Below are positions 32,742 to 42,304 of a stretch of 64,000 bases of DNA, piece after piece; the first letter of the stretch is position 1, and each line of letters begins with the position of its first letter. The translations under genes and the position numbers were made by a program. The notes under the pieces are model-generated. The model was not told the origin of the DNA, did not search any database, and saw only the letters and a program-made list of their open reading frames with translations. This DNA is from Haloarchaeobius sp. HME9146 (GTDB lineage: Archaea > Halobacteriota > Halobacteria > Halobacteriales > Natrialbaceae), in contig NZ_JAODVR010000001.1 of assembly GCF_025399835.1 (NCBI RefSeq), positions 1,736,001 through 1,800,000 on the forward strand. Direction: 5' to 3'.

Positions 32742-33602
32742 ATGACACGAGGACAAAGCGAGACACAGCACCACTGGCCGACACCCCGCCCCCACGAGAC
32801 CGAGGTCCTCCTCCTCGGGACATACCACATGGACAACCCCGGGCTGGACGTGGTGAACGTCGATGCCGACGACGTTCTCTCGGCCGACAGACAGCGGGAA
32901 CTTCGTGAGCTCACGGACCAGCTCGCGGACTGGAGCCCCGACCTCGTCGCCATCGAACGCCCCCACGACCGGCAGGGCGAGGTCGACTCGCTGTACGAGG
33001 ACTATCGAACTGGTGTCCGGACCTACGACGAGGAATCCACCGTCGACCCACCGCATCCCGCGCGGAACGACCCGACCACAGAGTGTCGAAGCGAGACCGT
33101 GCAGGTCGGGTTCAGGCTCGCAGACAGACTCGACCACGAGCGGGTCCACGCCGTCGACTGTCCGATGAGACTCGACGCCCGGTCAGACGACGATGCCGAG
33201 ACGGTCGACCTCGGCGAACTGACCCATCGAGCCACGTCGGAACTCGACGTGCCACTCCCGGACCCGGCGGCGATACAACGTGAAACCGACGAACACCTGC
33301 ACGAATCGACCATCCCGGAACACCTTCACTGGCTGAACCAGGAGGACCGTCTTCATGGGAACCACGACCTGATGTTCGCGGCCGCGATGGCTGGTGCAGA
33401 CCGTCGGTATCTCGGCGCCGAACTGCTGGGAGCGTGGTACGAACGGAACCTGCGGATGGTCGAGAACGTCTGGCGGGCGACGGAAGACGACGACGAACGA
33501 GTCCTCCTTCTCGTCGGCTCGGGACACGTCCACGTCCTCCGCCACCTCTTCGACGAGCTACCGATGTGCTGCCCGGTCAGTCCGCTTCCGCTGCTCGGAT
33601 GA
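32742..33602 (+). CDS. TraB/PrgY-like protein (DUF5694-type)
   Basis: The 286-residue soluble product begins its domain with EVLLLGTYHMDNPG and has LVAIERP near residue 70. Its C-terminal LLLVGSGHVHVLRHLF is an arrangement known from the TraB/TIKI-like superfamily, where similar His/Glu positions are proposed metal ligands. The DUF5694 label is from memory. A TATA-like TTTTTCTCC lies about 25-33 bases upstream. Activity unknown; a metallohydrolase is possible. Confidence 0.75.
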   Translation: MTRGQSETQHHWPTPRPHETEVLLLGTYHMDNPGLDVVNVDADDVLSADRQRELRELTDQLADWSPDLVAIERPHDRQGEVDSLYEDYRTGVRTYDEESTVDPPHPARNDPTTECRSETVQVGFRLADRLDHERVHAVDCPMRLDARSDDDAETVDLGELTHRATSELDVPLPDPAAIQRETDEHLHESTIPEHLHWLNQEDRLHGNHDLMFAAAMAGADRRYLGAELLGAWYERNLRMVENVWRATEDDDERVLLLVGSGHVHVLRHLFDELPMCCPVSPLPLLG

Positions 33603-33614
33603 GTCTCGTCTCTT

Positions 33615-33794
33615 TCAGGCCCGGAACGTCGCCCGGAACAGCCCGAGTGCGAACAGCGTACCAGCCACGAGGAACCCGGCCGCGACGAACACGCCCGGGC
33701 CCTCCGCGAGCCCGAGGGTCCCGAGCAGGATTCCGATGAGAAACAGCCCGCCGACGGTGCCGAATCCGAGCACACCGGCTCGGAGCAGGCCCAT
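33615..33794 (-). CDS. Small two-helix membrane protein
   Basis: A 59-residue frame runs from ATG 33794 to TGA 33615-33617. It consists of two hydrophobic segments (VLGFGTVGGLFLIGILLGTL and GVFVAAGFLVAGTLFALGLF) with a Glu/Pro turn between and basic ends (MGLLRAG, FRATFRA). It begins four bases after the acyl-CoA dehydrogenase stop, so it is probably co-transcribed with it. Composition strongly favours a real small membrane protein; function unknown. Confidence 0.7.
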   Translation of the reverse strand: MGLLRAGVLGFGTVGGLFLIGILLGTLGLAEGPGVFVAAGFLVAGTLFALGLFRATFRA

Positions 33795-33798
33795 CGGC

Positions 33799-34941
33799 TC
33801 AGTCGAGCAGCTGTGCGGCGATGGTGTTCCGGAGGACCTCGGAGGTCCCCTCGTAGATCTCGTTCAGCTTCGCGTCGCGGTAGAACCGCTCTGCGGGGAA
33901 GTCCTTCGTGTAGCCGTAGCCGCCGTGGATCTGGATGCCCTCGTTGGCGACCTCACGGCTGATCTCGGAGGCGTAGAGCTTGGCCTGTGCGGCCTCCTTG
34001 ATGAACTTCTCGCCACGGATCTTCTTGTCCGCGGCCTGGTGCATCAGGAGCTTCGCGCACTGGATCTTCGTGTCCATGTCCGCGAGCTTGTGCTGGATGG
34101 CCTGGAAGTCCGAGATGGGCTGGTCGAACTGCTCGCGCTGCTGCGAGTACTCGAGGGCCTGGTCGAGCGCTGCGCGGGCGATGCCGACGGAGCGGGCCGC
34201 GATGGTGATGCGGCCGCCGTTGAGCGTCTTCAGCGCGTGGACGAAGCCGTCACCCTCGTCGCCGAGGAGCCGGTCTTCGGGGATGCGCAGGTCGTCGAAG
34301 CGGAGTTCCGCGGTCGGACAGCCCTTGTCGCCGAGCTTGTCCTCGGTGCCCTCGACGATGAAGCCGTCGTCCTCCTCGGGGCGGACGATGAACGAGGAGA
34401 TGCCCTTGTTTCCGGCGTCGGGGTCGGTCTTGGCGAAGACGGTGACGGTGTCGGCGACGGAGCCGTTGGAGATCCAGAGCTTGCCGCCGTTGATGACGTA
34501 CTCGTCGCCGTCGCGCTTCGCGGTCGTCGTCATCGCGGGCACGTCGGAGCCGGCCTGGGGCTCCGAGAGCGCGAACGCGCCGATGTCTTTCCCTTCGGCA
34601 AGCGGTGTGAGATACTCCTGTTTCTGGTCCTCGTCACCGAACTCGTAGAGCATGTTGCCGGCGAGCGAGATGTGGGCGGCGACGATGGTGCCGAGGCCGC
34701 CAGACCCGCGCGAGATCTCCTCCAGGCCGATGGCGTAGGAGTGGTAGTCGAGGCCGGCACCACCGTACTCCTCCGGGAAGGGCATACCCATGAGGCCGAG
34801 GTCGGCCATCTCCGAGACGAGGTCGGCGGGGAACTCGTCGTCGTGGTCGATGTCGGCGGCGACCGGCACGACCTCCTCGTCGACGAAGTCCGCGACCATG
34901 TCACGAATCTGCTTTTGTTCAGTGGAGAGACTGAAGTCCAT
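33799..34941 (-). CDS. Acyl-CoA dehydrogenase
   Basis: This is an FAD enzyme of fatty-acid or branched-chain acyl-CoA oxidation. The 380-residue product has the FAD/substrate motifs ALSEPQAGSD and WISNG, the region GGRITIAARSVGIARAA, and the catalytic Glu in IYEGTSEVLRN. ATG 34941 begins MDFSLSTEQ, the usual start; the 22-residue upstream extension is promoter DNA. A minus-strand TAAAGG about 27 bases upstream is a likely TATA box. Substrate chain length cannot be inferred. It works in the same pathway as the dehydrogenase at 37822. Confidence 0.94.
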   Translation of the reverse strand: MDFSLSTEQKQIRDMVADFVDEEVVPVAADIDHDDEFPADLVSEMADLGLMGMPFPEEYGGAGLDYHSYAIGLEEISRGSGGLGTIVAAHISLAGNMLYEFGDEDQKQEYLTPLAEGKDIGAFALSEPQAGSDVPAMTTTAKRDGDEYVINGGKLWISNGSVADTVTVFAKTDPDAGNKGISSFIVRPEEDDGFIVEGTEDKLGDKGCPTAELRFDDLRIPEDRLLGDEGDGFVHALKTLNGGRITIAARSVGIARAALDQALEYSQQREQFDQPISDFQAIQHKLADMDTKIQCAKLLMHQAADKKIRGEKFIKEAAQAKLYASEISREVANEGIQIHGGYGYTKDFPAERFYRDAKLNEIYEGTSEVLRNTIAAQLLD

Positions 34942-35170
34942 ACACGAAGGTACGGCCGTCGTCCCTTTACTCTTGCTACAAACCTCTCGAAAATACCTGA
35001 TAATCACGGTGTCCGACCGATGCCGGGTCCCTGTCTCTCCCGAAAGGTAGAAACGACTACAGACCTCCCATCATGAGTATGGAGCATCCGGTTCGCCGAC
35101 AGGGCCACCCCGCTGTGAAGACTACCACGGCAGGTGGGTTTTTCAGAGTGGAATACACAGGGGTAGGTGG

Positions 35171-36232
35171 ATGAACGAGGAACAGGCCGCGTATCCCGTG
35201 GACGACGACCTCGCGTGGTGTTACGACGCGGTGCAGGGCGTCTCGCGGACGTTCGCGATCACCATCGAGGAACTCGAGGAGCCGACGGCCCGTCACATCT
35301 GTCTGGGCTATCTGCTCTGTCGCGTTGCCGACACCGTCGAGGACGCGGGCCACATCCCGCCGGCGGAGAAGGCCGAGCTGTTGCGCATGTATGCGGACGT
35401 GCTGGACGAGGAAGACCCGACGACCGCCGTGGACTTCCGCGAGCAGGTCGACCCGTGGATTCCGGACGAACTGAACGACGACTGGAAGGTGGTCGCCGAA
35501 TCACCACGCGTCGTCGAGACGTATCGCAAGCTCTCGCCGGAGGCGCGCGAGGACATCCTCCCGCCGGTGCTCGAACTCACCAACGGCATGGCCGAGTTCG
35601 TCGAGCGCCACGCCGACTCGGGCGGACTTCGCATCCAGACGCTGGACGAACTCGAGGAGTACTGCTGGTACGTCGCCGGTACGGTCGGCTCGCTCGTCAC
35701 CGGACTGGTGACCCGCGGCACGTCCGAGTCCCGCGAGTCCCGCCTCTGGGACAACGCGCGCTCGTTCGGGCTGCTGTTGCAGCTCGTCAACGTCGCCAAG
35801 GACGTGAGCGACGACTACCAGGAGGAGAACAACGTCTACCTCCCCGCGGAGTGGCTGGCCGAGGAGGGCGTCGACCGTGACAACGTCCTCGACCCCGAGA
35901 ACGAGGAGGAGGTCGCGACGGTCATCGAGCGCGTGGTCGACCACGCCTCGGGCTACCTCGACGACACCCAGACCTACCTCGAAGCGCTCCCCGAGCACCG
36001 CGGGAACCGCCTCTCGGCGTGGGGTATCCCGTACCTGCTCGCGGTCGCGACGCTGCGGGAACTGCGCAAGCGCCCGCGCGACGTGGTCCGCGAGGGTGGC
36101 GTGAAGATCTCCCGGATGGAGGTCATCGCCATCATCGGTTGGTTCCGCCAGCACGGCGACCGGCAGGCGCTGGAGCAGGTCCGCAACATCATCGAGAACA
36201 AGCCGCTGCACGAAGCCGACGTGTCGGTGTAG
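35171..36232 (+). CDS. Squalene/phytoene synthase family protein, probably squalene synthase
   Basis: This trans-isoprenyl head-to-head synthase has 353 residues. Asp-rich motifs are CRVADTVED (about 51-59) and VNVAKDVSDDY. The segment EEYCWYVAGTVGSLVTGL and the length resemble squalene synthases more than haloarchaeal CrtB phytoene synthases, so squalene from two farnesyl diphosphates is my first choice. Purine-rich GGTGG just before ATG may serve as ribosome binding site, and TTTTTCAG about 30 bases upstream as promoter. It stands alone. Confidence 0.88.
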   Translation: MNEEQAAYPVDDDLAWCYDAVQGVSRTFAITIEELEEPTARHICLGYLLCRVADTVEDAGHIPPAEKAELLRMYADVLDEEDPTTAVDFREQVDPWIPDELNDDWKVVAESPRVVETYRKLSPEAREDILPPVLELTNGMAEFVERHADSGGLRIQTLDELEEYCWYVAGTVGSLVTGLVTRGTSESRESRLWDNARSFGLLLQLVNVAKDVSDDYQEENNVYLPAEWLAEEGVDRDNVLDPENEEEVATVIERVVDHASGYLDDTQTYLEALPEHRGNRLSAWGIPYLLAVATLRELRKRPRDVVREGGVKISRMEVIAIIGWFRQHGDRQALEQVRNIIENKPLHEADVSV

Positions 36233-36386
36233 TTCGGCCGGGCGACGCGCTTGGTCGGCTGTTCCGACTGCGGAGCGCGGTACCTTCGACACCTGCTGGG
36301 AGGCACTTTTCTCTGCCTCACGAGTCACTACTAGAGTCCCCGAGTAGTCTGTGGTCGAGTCCACCGTCGAGTGGCACTGCCTTCTG

Positions 36387-37751
36387 TCAGACCGAGGTCG
36401 TCCGCGATCCGTCCGGGCCGTCCGGGTGGGCCGTTCTCTGCCCCCCGAGGCAGCGGCCCAGTGCGAACAGCGGGACGCCGAGCAGTGCCGACCCGACGAG
36501 CAGGGCCGCGAACAGACCCGGTGTGACGAACACGACGCCGATTCTGGGGACGAAAGGCAGCGCAGCGACGACCGCCCCGAGCGCAGCGACGGGCGGGAAG
36601 AGCCACCGCGCGGGGTGGCCTGCTCCAGCGAGAACCCCGTAGGCTAGGAACGCGAGCGGCCCGAGCAGCAGGACGAGTACGGCGCTCCCGGGTGCGCCGA
36701 GGACGAGCACGAGCGGCCAGCCGACCGCGACGATGGCCGCGACGGTGGTTGCACGCGGACCGGGGTCGGGGTCGACGCGCTCGGCGAGCGTGACGATAGC
36801 TGCGGTCAGGACCGCCGCCGGGGCGAGTCCCACCGACTCGAGTGCGAACACGAACGCGAGTTCGCCCCATTCGCCGCCGAGCAGGGCCCCGCCCGCGCCA
36901 AGGGTGACAAGGCAACCGGCGGTCGCGAGGATGGCATAGACGACCCGACGGGCCGCCCCGTCCTCGAACGTGAGGTGGCCACCCGCGAGGAGTAGTCCGG
37001 TCGCGACCAGCCCGAGCAGCAGGGCTGGCCACTGGGCGTAGGCGCGGAGGTCGGGCTCGACCATCGCGAGAGAATGCCCCCGGACCGCGAGCGCGGTGGC
37101 GGTCTGTGCGACGAGACCGCCGTCAGGGGCGAACGCGATGGTGGCGTGGCGTCCGAGGTCGGGGTGGTAGCTGCCGGCATCGGTGTCGGCCCAGCTGACG
37201 ATGCTGCCCCGGATTGTGCCGCCGTCCGGTGCATGGGTGACGACCCGGTGCTCTGGCCCACGGACGGCGACGCGGTCCGCATCGACGTACGCCTCGCCCT
37301 CGCCCTGGTCCTGTGTGAACACGTCGAAGAGCAGGACGTCACCGGTCCGCCGGTGGGCCGCGTCCGGGACCGTCCACTGGATGACCAGGGTCCGGTCGTG
37401 TACCTGTGCGGTGAGGTCGCGGGGCTCGTCGACGACGGTCCGGGAGGAGTCGAACGTCGCGCGAACGACCCGGTCGAGCAGACTGTGGTTCGTCGTGAAC
37501 TCGTCCGCGGCTTCGGGGTTCACCTCGACGGTGGCGGTCCAGCGGCTGTCGCCGTCGTCGTCGACCCGGACGACGAGTTGGCTCTCGGCGACGGTCACGT
37601 TCACGCCTGCGTCTTCGGCGGCTCGCTCGAAACCGGGACCGCAGACGCCACAGACGCCTTCTGGCGGCGGGGCAGCGGCTGGTGCAGGGGCGAACACGGG
37701 AACGAGGAGGAGCAGCGCGACGACAGCGATGGCTGCGTGTGGAGGGCGCAT
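36387..37751 (-). CDS. Exported-domain multi-helix membrane protein of unknown function
   Basis: The 454-residue product has a signal peptide (1-26), a CGVCG motif right after it, and an extracellular beta-rich domain to about residue 230 (HDRTLVIQWTVPDAAHRRTG). A C-terminal membrane domain of about seven helices and a His/Asp-rich tail follow. No family comes to mind. A secreted sensor domain linked to a membrane module is one reading. Convergent with the squalene synthase gene. Confidence 0.75.
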   Translation of the reverse strand: MRPPHAAIAVVALLLLVPVFAPAPAAAPPPEGVCGVCGPGFERAAEDAGVNVTVAESQLVVRVDDDGDSRWTATVEVNPEAADEFTTNHSLLDRVVRATFDSSRTVVDEPRDLTAQVHDRTLVIQWTVPDAAHRRTGDVLLFDVFTQDQGEGEAYVDADRVAVRGPEHRVVTHAPDGGTIRGSIVSWADTDAGSYHPDLGRHATIAFAPDGGLVAQTATALAVRGHSLAMVEPDLRAYAQWPALLLGLVATGLLLAGGHLTFEDGAARRVVYAILATAGCLVTLGAGGALLGGEWGELAFVFALESVGLAPAAVLTAAIVTLAERVDPDPGPRATTVAAIVAVGWPLVLVLGAPGSAVLVLLLGPLAFLAYGVLAGAGHPARWLFPPVAALGAVVAALPFVPRIGVVFVTPGLFAALLVGSALLGVPLFALGRCLGGQRTAHPDGPDGSRTTSV

Positions 37752-37821
37752 CGGCTAACTCGTCTCATGGATTCGACAAATAGTTTCTGCGTGTGGTGGG
37801 GTGGAACCTGAGACTCGGCGC

Positions 37822-38685
37822 TCAGTCGTACTCGTAGAAGCCCTTGCCCGTCTTCTTGCCGAGGTCGCCCGCGTCGACCTTGCGCTTGAGCAGGTACGCC
37901 GGCTTGTACCGGTCGCCCAGTTCCTCGTGGAGCGTCTCGGTCGCGTGCAGGCAGATGTCCAGCCCGATGTGGTCGGCCAGCTGGAGGGGGCCCATCGGGA
38001 CGTTCGTGCCGAGTTTCATGCCCGTGTCGATGTCCTCCTTCGTGGCGACGCCCTCGTCGAAGGCGCGGATACCCTCGTTGATCCACGGCATGAGGATGCG
38101 GTTCGCGACGAAGCCGGGCTTGTCGTCGGACTCCCACGTCTCCTTGCCCATCGCCTCGGCGAGGTCGTGTGCGAGTTCCAGGGCCTCGTCGCTGGTCTTC
38201 TCGCCGTAGACGATCTCGACGCCCTTCATGACCGGGACGGGGTTCATGAAGTGGAGGCCGACGACGCGCTCCTCGGAGTCGATGGCGGAGGCGATGGTCG
38301 TGATGGAGAGCGTGGAGGTGTTGGTCGCGATGAAGGCCTCGTCGTCGACGACGCCTTCCAGTTCCGCGAAGATGTCCTGCTTGATGTCCATGTCCTCCAG
38401 GGCGGCCTCGACGACGGCCTGGCAGTCCGCGAGGTCGTCGAGCGCGGTCGTGCCCTCGATGCGCTCCATGGTCTCGGCCTTCTCGGTCTCGCTCAACTTG
38501 TCCTTCGCGACGAACCGGTCGAGCGAACTCTCGATGCTGTCGAACCCGTTCTGGACGTACTGGTCCTCGATGTCGCGCATGACGACGTCGTAGCCGTTCA
38601 TGGCGGCGACCTGTGCGATGCCGCTGCCCATTGTCCCTGCGCCGATGACGCCGATCCGCTCGATGCTGTCGAGGTCGTACACCAT
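37822..38685 (-). CDS. 3-hydroxyacyl-CoA dehydrogenase (3-hydroxybutyryl-CoA dehydrogenase type)
   Basis: This NAD-dependent enzyme acts in beta-oxidation or its reverse. The 287-residue product has the Rossmann loop IGVIGAGTMGSGIAQ, catalytic LHFMNPVPVMKGVEI (His of the His-Glu pair), and a C-terminal dimerisation domain ending GKKTGKGFYEYD. ATG 38685 gives MVYDLDSIERIGV. It lacks the enoyl-CoA hydratase half of larger multifunctional forms. Divergent from the antiporter gene across 81 bases. Confidence 0.93.
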   Translation of the reverse strand: MVYDLDSIERIGVIGAGTMGSGIAQVAAMNGYDVVMRDIEDQYVQNGFDSIESSLDRFVAKDKLSETEKAETMERIEGTTALDDLADCQAVVEAALEDMDIKQDIFAELEGVVDDEAFIATNTSTLSITTIASAIDSEERVVGLHFMNPVPVMKGVEIVYGEKTSDEALELAHDLAEAMGKETWESDDKPGFVANRILMPWINEGIRAFDEGVATKEDIDTGMKLGTNVPMGPLQLADHIGLDICLHATETLHEELGDRYKPAYLLKRKVDAGDLGKKTGKGFYEYD

Positions 38686-38766
38686 GTGTCGCAATTCTTG
38701 CGAACCCGTCCTAAGCCTGCCGGTCCCAGCGCAACTGCCAACCCCTTGGCACGCCTCTCTCCCTAT

Positions 38767-40626
38767 GTGTCGGAACTCCTCACGGTCGTGGTCGCGGTCG
38801 TCGGGCTCGGCGTGGCAGCCCAGGTCATCGCTGACCGGCTCCGCCTGCCCAGCGTCCCGCTGCTGGTGCTCGTCGGCCTCCTGCTCGGACCGGAGGGTGT
38901 CGGTCTCGTCCAGCCCGCGACCTTCGGCGACGCGCTCTCGGTCATCGTGGGCATCAGCGTCGCCATCATCGTCTTCGAGGGGGCGTTCAACCTCAAGTCG
39001 AAGACGTTCAAACGCGCTCCCTCGGCGACGATCACGCTCATCACCGTGGGAGTACTCATCTCGTTCCTCGGAACCGCCGTCGCGGTGCGGTTCTTCCTGA
39101 ACGCGACGTGGGGCGTCTCCCTGCTCGTCGGGGCGCTCCTGGTCGCGACCGGTCCGACGGTCATCACGCCGATCCTCTCCGTGGTCCGGGTACGTCCCCG
39201 CGTCGCGGCCACGCTGGAGGTCGAGAGCATCATCAACGACGTGACGGCGGCCATCCTCGCCGTGGCGACCTTCGAGGCCCTGACCGCCGAGAACCCGACG
39301 CTGGCGAACGTGACGATGGCGTTCGGCCATCGTCTGCTCGTCGGCGCGCTCGTGGGGGTCGTCGTCGCCGGCTTCCTCTGGTACCTGTTCGAGGCGGTCG
39401 AGCACTCGCCGTGGAACGCGCCCCAGAACGCGCGACTGCTCGTGCTCGCCAGCGCCGTCGTCGCGCACGGGACCGCCGAACTTGTCGCTGGTGAGGCCGG
39501 AATCGCGGCGGCGGCCACCGCGGGTGTCGTGCTGGGCAACGCGAACCTCGCCTACGAAGCCGACATCGCCTCGTTCAAGGACGACGTGACGGTCCTGTTG
39601 CTCTCGTTCGTGTTCATCATCCTGACCACCCTCGTCGAATTCGACGAACTGCTCGTCCTCGGGATGGGCGGGGTGCTCGTGGTGGCCGTGGTGTTGCTGG
39701 TCGTCCGCCCCCTGTCGGTGTTCGTCTCCACGTGGGGCAGCACCTTCGACATCCCCGACAGGCTGTTCATGAGCTTCGTCGCGCCCCGGGGCATCGTCCC
39801 GGCCAGCGTCGCGACCCTGTTCGCGCTCGAGCTCCGGGAGTTCGACCCGACCGGCGCGTCCATCCTCGTCGGGACGGTGTTCCTCGTCATCATCACGAGC
39901 GTCGTGGTGGAGGGTGGACTCGCCCGGTCGCTCGCCGACCTGTTCGAGGTGACCCCACCCCGCGTCCTCATCGTCGGCGGTGGCGCGGTCGGGCGCGCGA
40001 TGGCCCGTCAGTACGACGCCGGGGGAGAGCGCATCGAACTCGTCGACCGCGACCCGAGCGCGGTCGAGGCGGGACGCAACGCCGGCTTCACGGTCCACCG
40101 GGGCGACGCGACCGACCCCGTCGTGCTCCGGGCGGCCGGTGCCGCCGACGCCGACCGTGCCGTCGTCGCGACCGGGGACGACCGGACCAACGTCCACATC
40201 ACCCGGCTCCTCCGGAAGCGGTTCGACGTCGACCCGGTGTTCGTCCGGGCGGACGACCCCGACGCCGTCGAGATGGTGAAGGAACTGGGAGGTCGCCCGC
40301 TGGCCGGCTCGGTGTTGCACCTGTGGGCCATCGAGGGCATCACTCCGCGGGAGACCACGGCCAGACCGGGATGGCTCACCGCACTCCTCCGCGAGGGCGA
40401 CATCCGGCAGTTCGTGGTCGATACGTCGATGGCGGGGCTGACCGTCGGCGCGGTCGCTGCCGACCTGCCGGAGCGGGCCTTCCTCGTCACCCTGACCCGT
40501 GGCGACGAGACCTCCGTCCCCGATGCCGACGAGCGACTGGAGCACGGGGACCGAATCACCTTCGTCGGCGCGAAACCGGCCGTTCGGGAGGCACTCGAAC
40601 GACTGACCGACCCGCGAAACCGGTAG
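38767..40626 (+). CDS. CPA1-type cation:proton antiporter with cytoplasmic TrkA domains
   Basis: This is a Na+(K+)/H+ antiporter. I start it at GTG 38767 (VSELLTVVVAVVGL); no in-frame ATG precedes it nearby. The 619-residue protein has about 12 helices (GPTVITPILSVVRVRPRVAA and SIINDVTAAI cover the ion-binding region) up to residue 395. A TrkA_N/RCK Rossmann domain (RVLIVGGGAVGRAMARQYDA) and a TrkA_C domain (about 535-619; SMAGLTVGAVAADLPERA) follow. Nucleotide gating is implied by the RCK module. Single gene, probably involved in salt or pH homeostasis. Confidence 0.92.
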   Translation: MSELLTVVVAVVGLGVAAQVIADRLRLPSVPLLVLVGLLLGPEGVGLVQPATFGDALSVIVGISVAIIVFEGAFNLKSKTFKRAPSATITLITVGVLISFLGTAVAVRFFLNATWGVSLLVGALLVATGPTVITPILSVVRVRPRVAATLEVESIINDVTAAILAVATFEALTAENPTLANVTMAFGHRLLVGALVGVVVAGFLWYLFEAVEHSPWNAPQNARLLVLASAVVAHGTAELVAGEAGIAAAATAGVVLGNANLAYEADIASFKDDVTVLLLSFVFIILTTLVEFDELLVLGMGGVLVVAVVLLVVRPLSVFVSTWGSTFDIPDRLFMSFVAPRGIVPASVATLFALELREFDPTGASILVGTVFLVIITSVVVEGGLARSLADLFEVTPPRVLIVGGGAVGRAMARQYDAGGERIELVDRDPSAVEAGRNAGFTVHRGDATDPVVLRAAGAADADRAVVATGDDRTNVHITRLLRKRFDVDPVFVRADDPDAVEMVKELGGRPLAGSVLHLWAIEGITPRETTARPGWLTALLREGDIRQFVVDTSMAGLTVGAVAADLPERAFLVTLTRGDETSVPDADERLEHGDRITFVGAKPAVREALERLTDPRNR

Positions 40627-40689
40627 GGGTACCCCGTGAGACCACGGCAAGATTGAAGTCGGGGTACCGGTAGATACAGACGAGTACAG

Positions 40690-41253
40690 ATGGGTGCCGA
40701 CGACCATGGCGGACGGGAACTCGTCGCCGACGCGGACGCCGCCGACGCGCTCGAAGAGGTTTCACCGGCCGCCGTCGACGAGCTTGCAGACGCCGACGTG
40801 ACACCCGACGACCTCGCGGAGAAGCGTGTCACCTACATGGACCTCGTGGAGGCCGGGGTCGACCAGGAGGTCGCCGGCGAGATCCGCCGGCACTACTCGC
40901 TGACGTGGGCGTCCCGCATGGGCGACGGGCTGGACGACCGCGCCGAGGAGATGGGCGGCCTTCAGGCGGGCGAGCGCGACTGGGTCGCCGCGAGCACCGC
41001 CGACTGGGAGGACCTCGGCGTCCCCGAGTACGACCCGGTCGAGCGCGAGGCGATAGACATCTGGGCCGAGCACGAGCGACCGACACCGGTCGAGCGCGTC
41101 GTGAACGACTGGGTTGCCGACAACCTCGCCGAGGCCGGCATCTCGTCTGTCAGCCAGCTCGCCGGCGTGGACGCACAGGCCCTCGCCGACGCCCTCGACG
41201 TGAACGTGATGCAGGCGCGGACGTGGCGATTCGCGGCGCGGGACGCACAGTAA
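40690..41253 (+). CDS. Helix-hairpin-helix-like soluble protein
   Basis: The 187-residue acidic, mostly helical product has two regions that resemble degenerate helix-hairpin-helix modules: ALEEVSPAAVDELADADVTP near residue 20, and NLAEAGISSVSQLAGVDAQA near 146. The latter resembles the C-terminal HhH of Rad51/NusA-like proteins. A TATA-like GATTGAAG lies about 33-40 bases before the ATG. DNA binding or protein interaction is possible; no enzyme motif exists. Confidence 0.75.
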   Translation: MGADDHGGRELVADADAADALEEVSPAAVDELADADVTPDDLAEKRVTYMDLVEAGVDQEVAGEIRRHYSLTWASRMGDGLDDRAEEMGGLQAGERDWVAASTADWEDLGVPEYDPVEREAIDIWAEHERPTPVERVVNDWVADNLAEAGISSVSQLAGVDAQALADALDVNVMQARTWRFAARDAQ

Positions 41254-41376
41254 GCCGGAAACCGATTTTCGCCCCGGCGCGCGAGGGACGCGTTCCGGCA
41301 GGACACCCGACACGAACAGCCTGCGGAACGTCCCGTGAGCCCGACGAGCACGCCCCACGGGCGGCGATAGATTTTT

Positions 41377-41495
41377 ACTATATCTGTAGTGGTTTTCCCG
41401 CGTCTATTTAGACCACTCAAAACAGCTTAGAGACACTATAACGCAGATTTAGGGGATATCTTCTGAACGAAAACCGACCACCACTATTATATAGT
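41377..41495. promoter_or_regulatory. A+T-rich control region of the fba-fbp operon with inverted repeats
   Basis: An imperfect long inverted repeat pairs ACTATATCTGTAGTGGTTTTC (41377-41397) with the region 41469-41495 (GAAAACC...CCACTATTATATAGT). The right arm contains ACTAT-TAT-ATAGT, which is also the likely TATA box 24-36 bases before the aldolase ATG. The arrangement fits a sugar-responsive operator (TrmB- or GlpR-like control is known in haloarchaea), but the protein involved is unknown. Confidence 0.5.
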
Positions 41496-41518
41496 CAGTT
41501 ACGGGTACTTCCAACTGA

Positions 41519-42304
41519 ATGCGCCCCATCGACGACTCTCCCATCGTGCGCGACGGAAAGGTACTGATTCTGGCGATGGACCACGGGCTGGAACACGGAC
41601 CGGTCGACTTCGAGCCGGTCCCGGAGACGGTCAATCCCGAGACCGTCTTCGACGTAGCGACCCACGACGCAGTGACGGCGTTCGCCGTCCAGAAGGGCGT
41701 CGCCGAGACATACTACCCCTCCTACGAGGACGACGTGAACCTCCTGTTGAAGCTCAACGGGACGTCCAACATGTGGATGGGCGAGCCCGATTCTGCAGTG
41801 AATTGCTCGGTCGAGTACGCCGCCGAGCTCGGTGCCGACGCACTCGGGTTCACGCTGTACGGCGGCTCGAACCACGAGATAGAGATGGCCGAGGAGTTCC
41901 GCGACGCCCAGGAGGCCGGCCGCGAGCACGACCTCCCGATGGTCATGTGGTCGTACCCGCGCGGGCAGGGCCTGAAGAACGACCGCTCGTCCAGCACCAT
42001 CGCCTACGCGGCCCGACAGGCGCTCGAACTGGGTGCCGACATCGCGAAGGTGAAGTATCCCGGCACGCCCGAGGCGATGCAGTGGGCGGTCGACTCTGCC
42101 GGTCGGGTCAAGGTCGTCATGTCCGGCGGCTCGAAGACGTCCGACTACGAGTTCCTCAAGCAGGTCGAGGAGTGCATGAACGCGGGCGGCAAGGGTCTCG
42201 CCGTCGGCCGCAACGTCTTCCAGCGTGAGGACCCGGTCGCGATACTCGACGCCCTCGAGAAGGTCATCTACGAGGAGGCATCCGCCGAGGAAGCGCTCGA
42301 ATGA
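41519..42304 (+). CDS. fba: Archaeal class I fructose-1,6-bisphosphate aldolase (DhnA family)
   Basis: This Schiff-base aldolase acts in gluconeogenesis/glycolysis. The 261-residue product begins its barrel with VLILAMDHGLEHGP, carries the active-site Lys in ADIAKVKYPG (probably K177) and the phosphate loop VVMSGGSKTSD plus GLAVGRNVFQ. The DhnA family also includes the aromatic-pathway enzyme ADH synthase. Coupling to the bisphosphatase gene (four-base overlap) favours the sugar role. Confidence 0.93.
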   Translation: MRPIDDSPIVRDGKVLILAMDHGLEHGPVDFEPVPETVNPETVFDVATHDAVTAFAVQKGVAETYYPSYEDDVNLLLKLNGTSNMWMGEPDSAVNCSVEYAAELGADALGFTLYGGSNHEIEMAEEFRDAQEAGREHDLPMVMWSYPRGQGLKNDRSSSTIAYAARQALELGADIAKVKYPGTPEAMQWAVDSAGRVKVVMSGGSKTSDYEFLKQVEECMNAGGKGLAVGRNVFQREDPVAILDALEKVIYEEASAEEALE

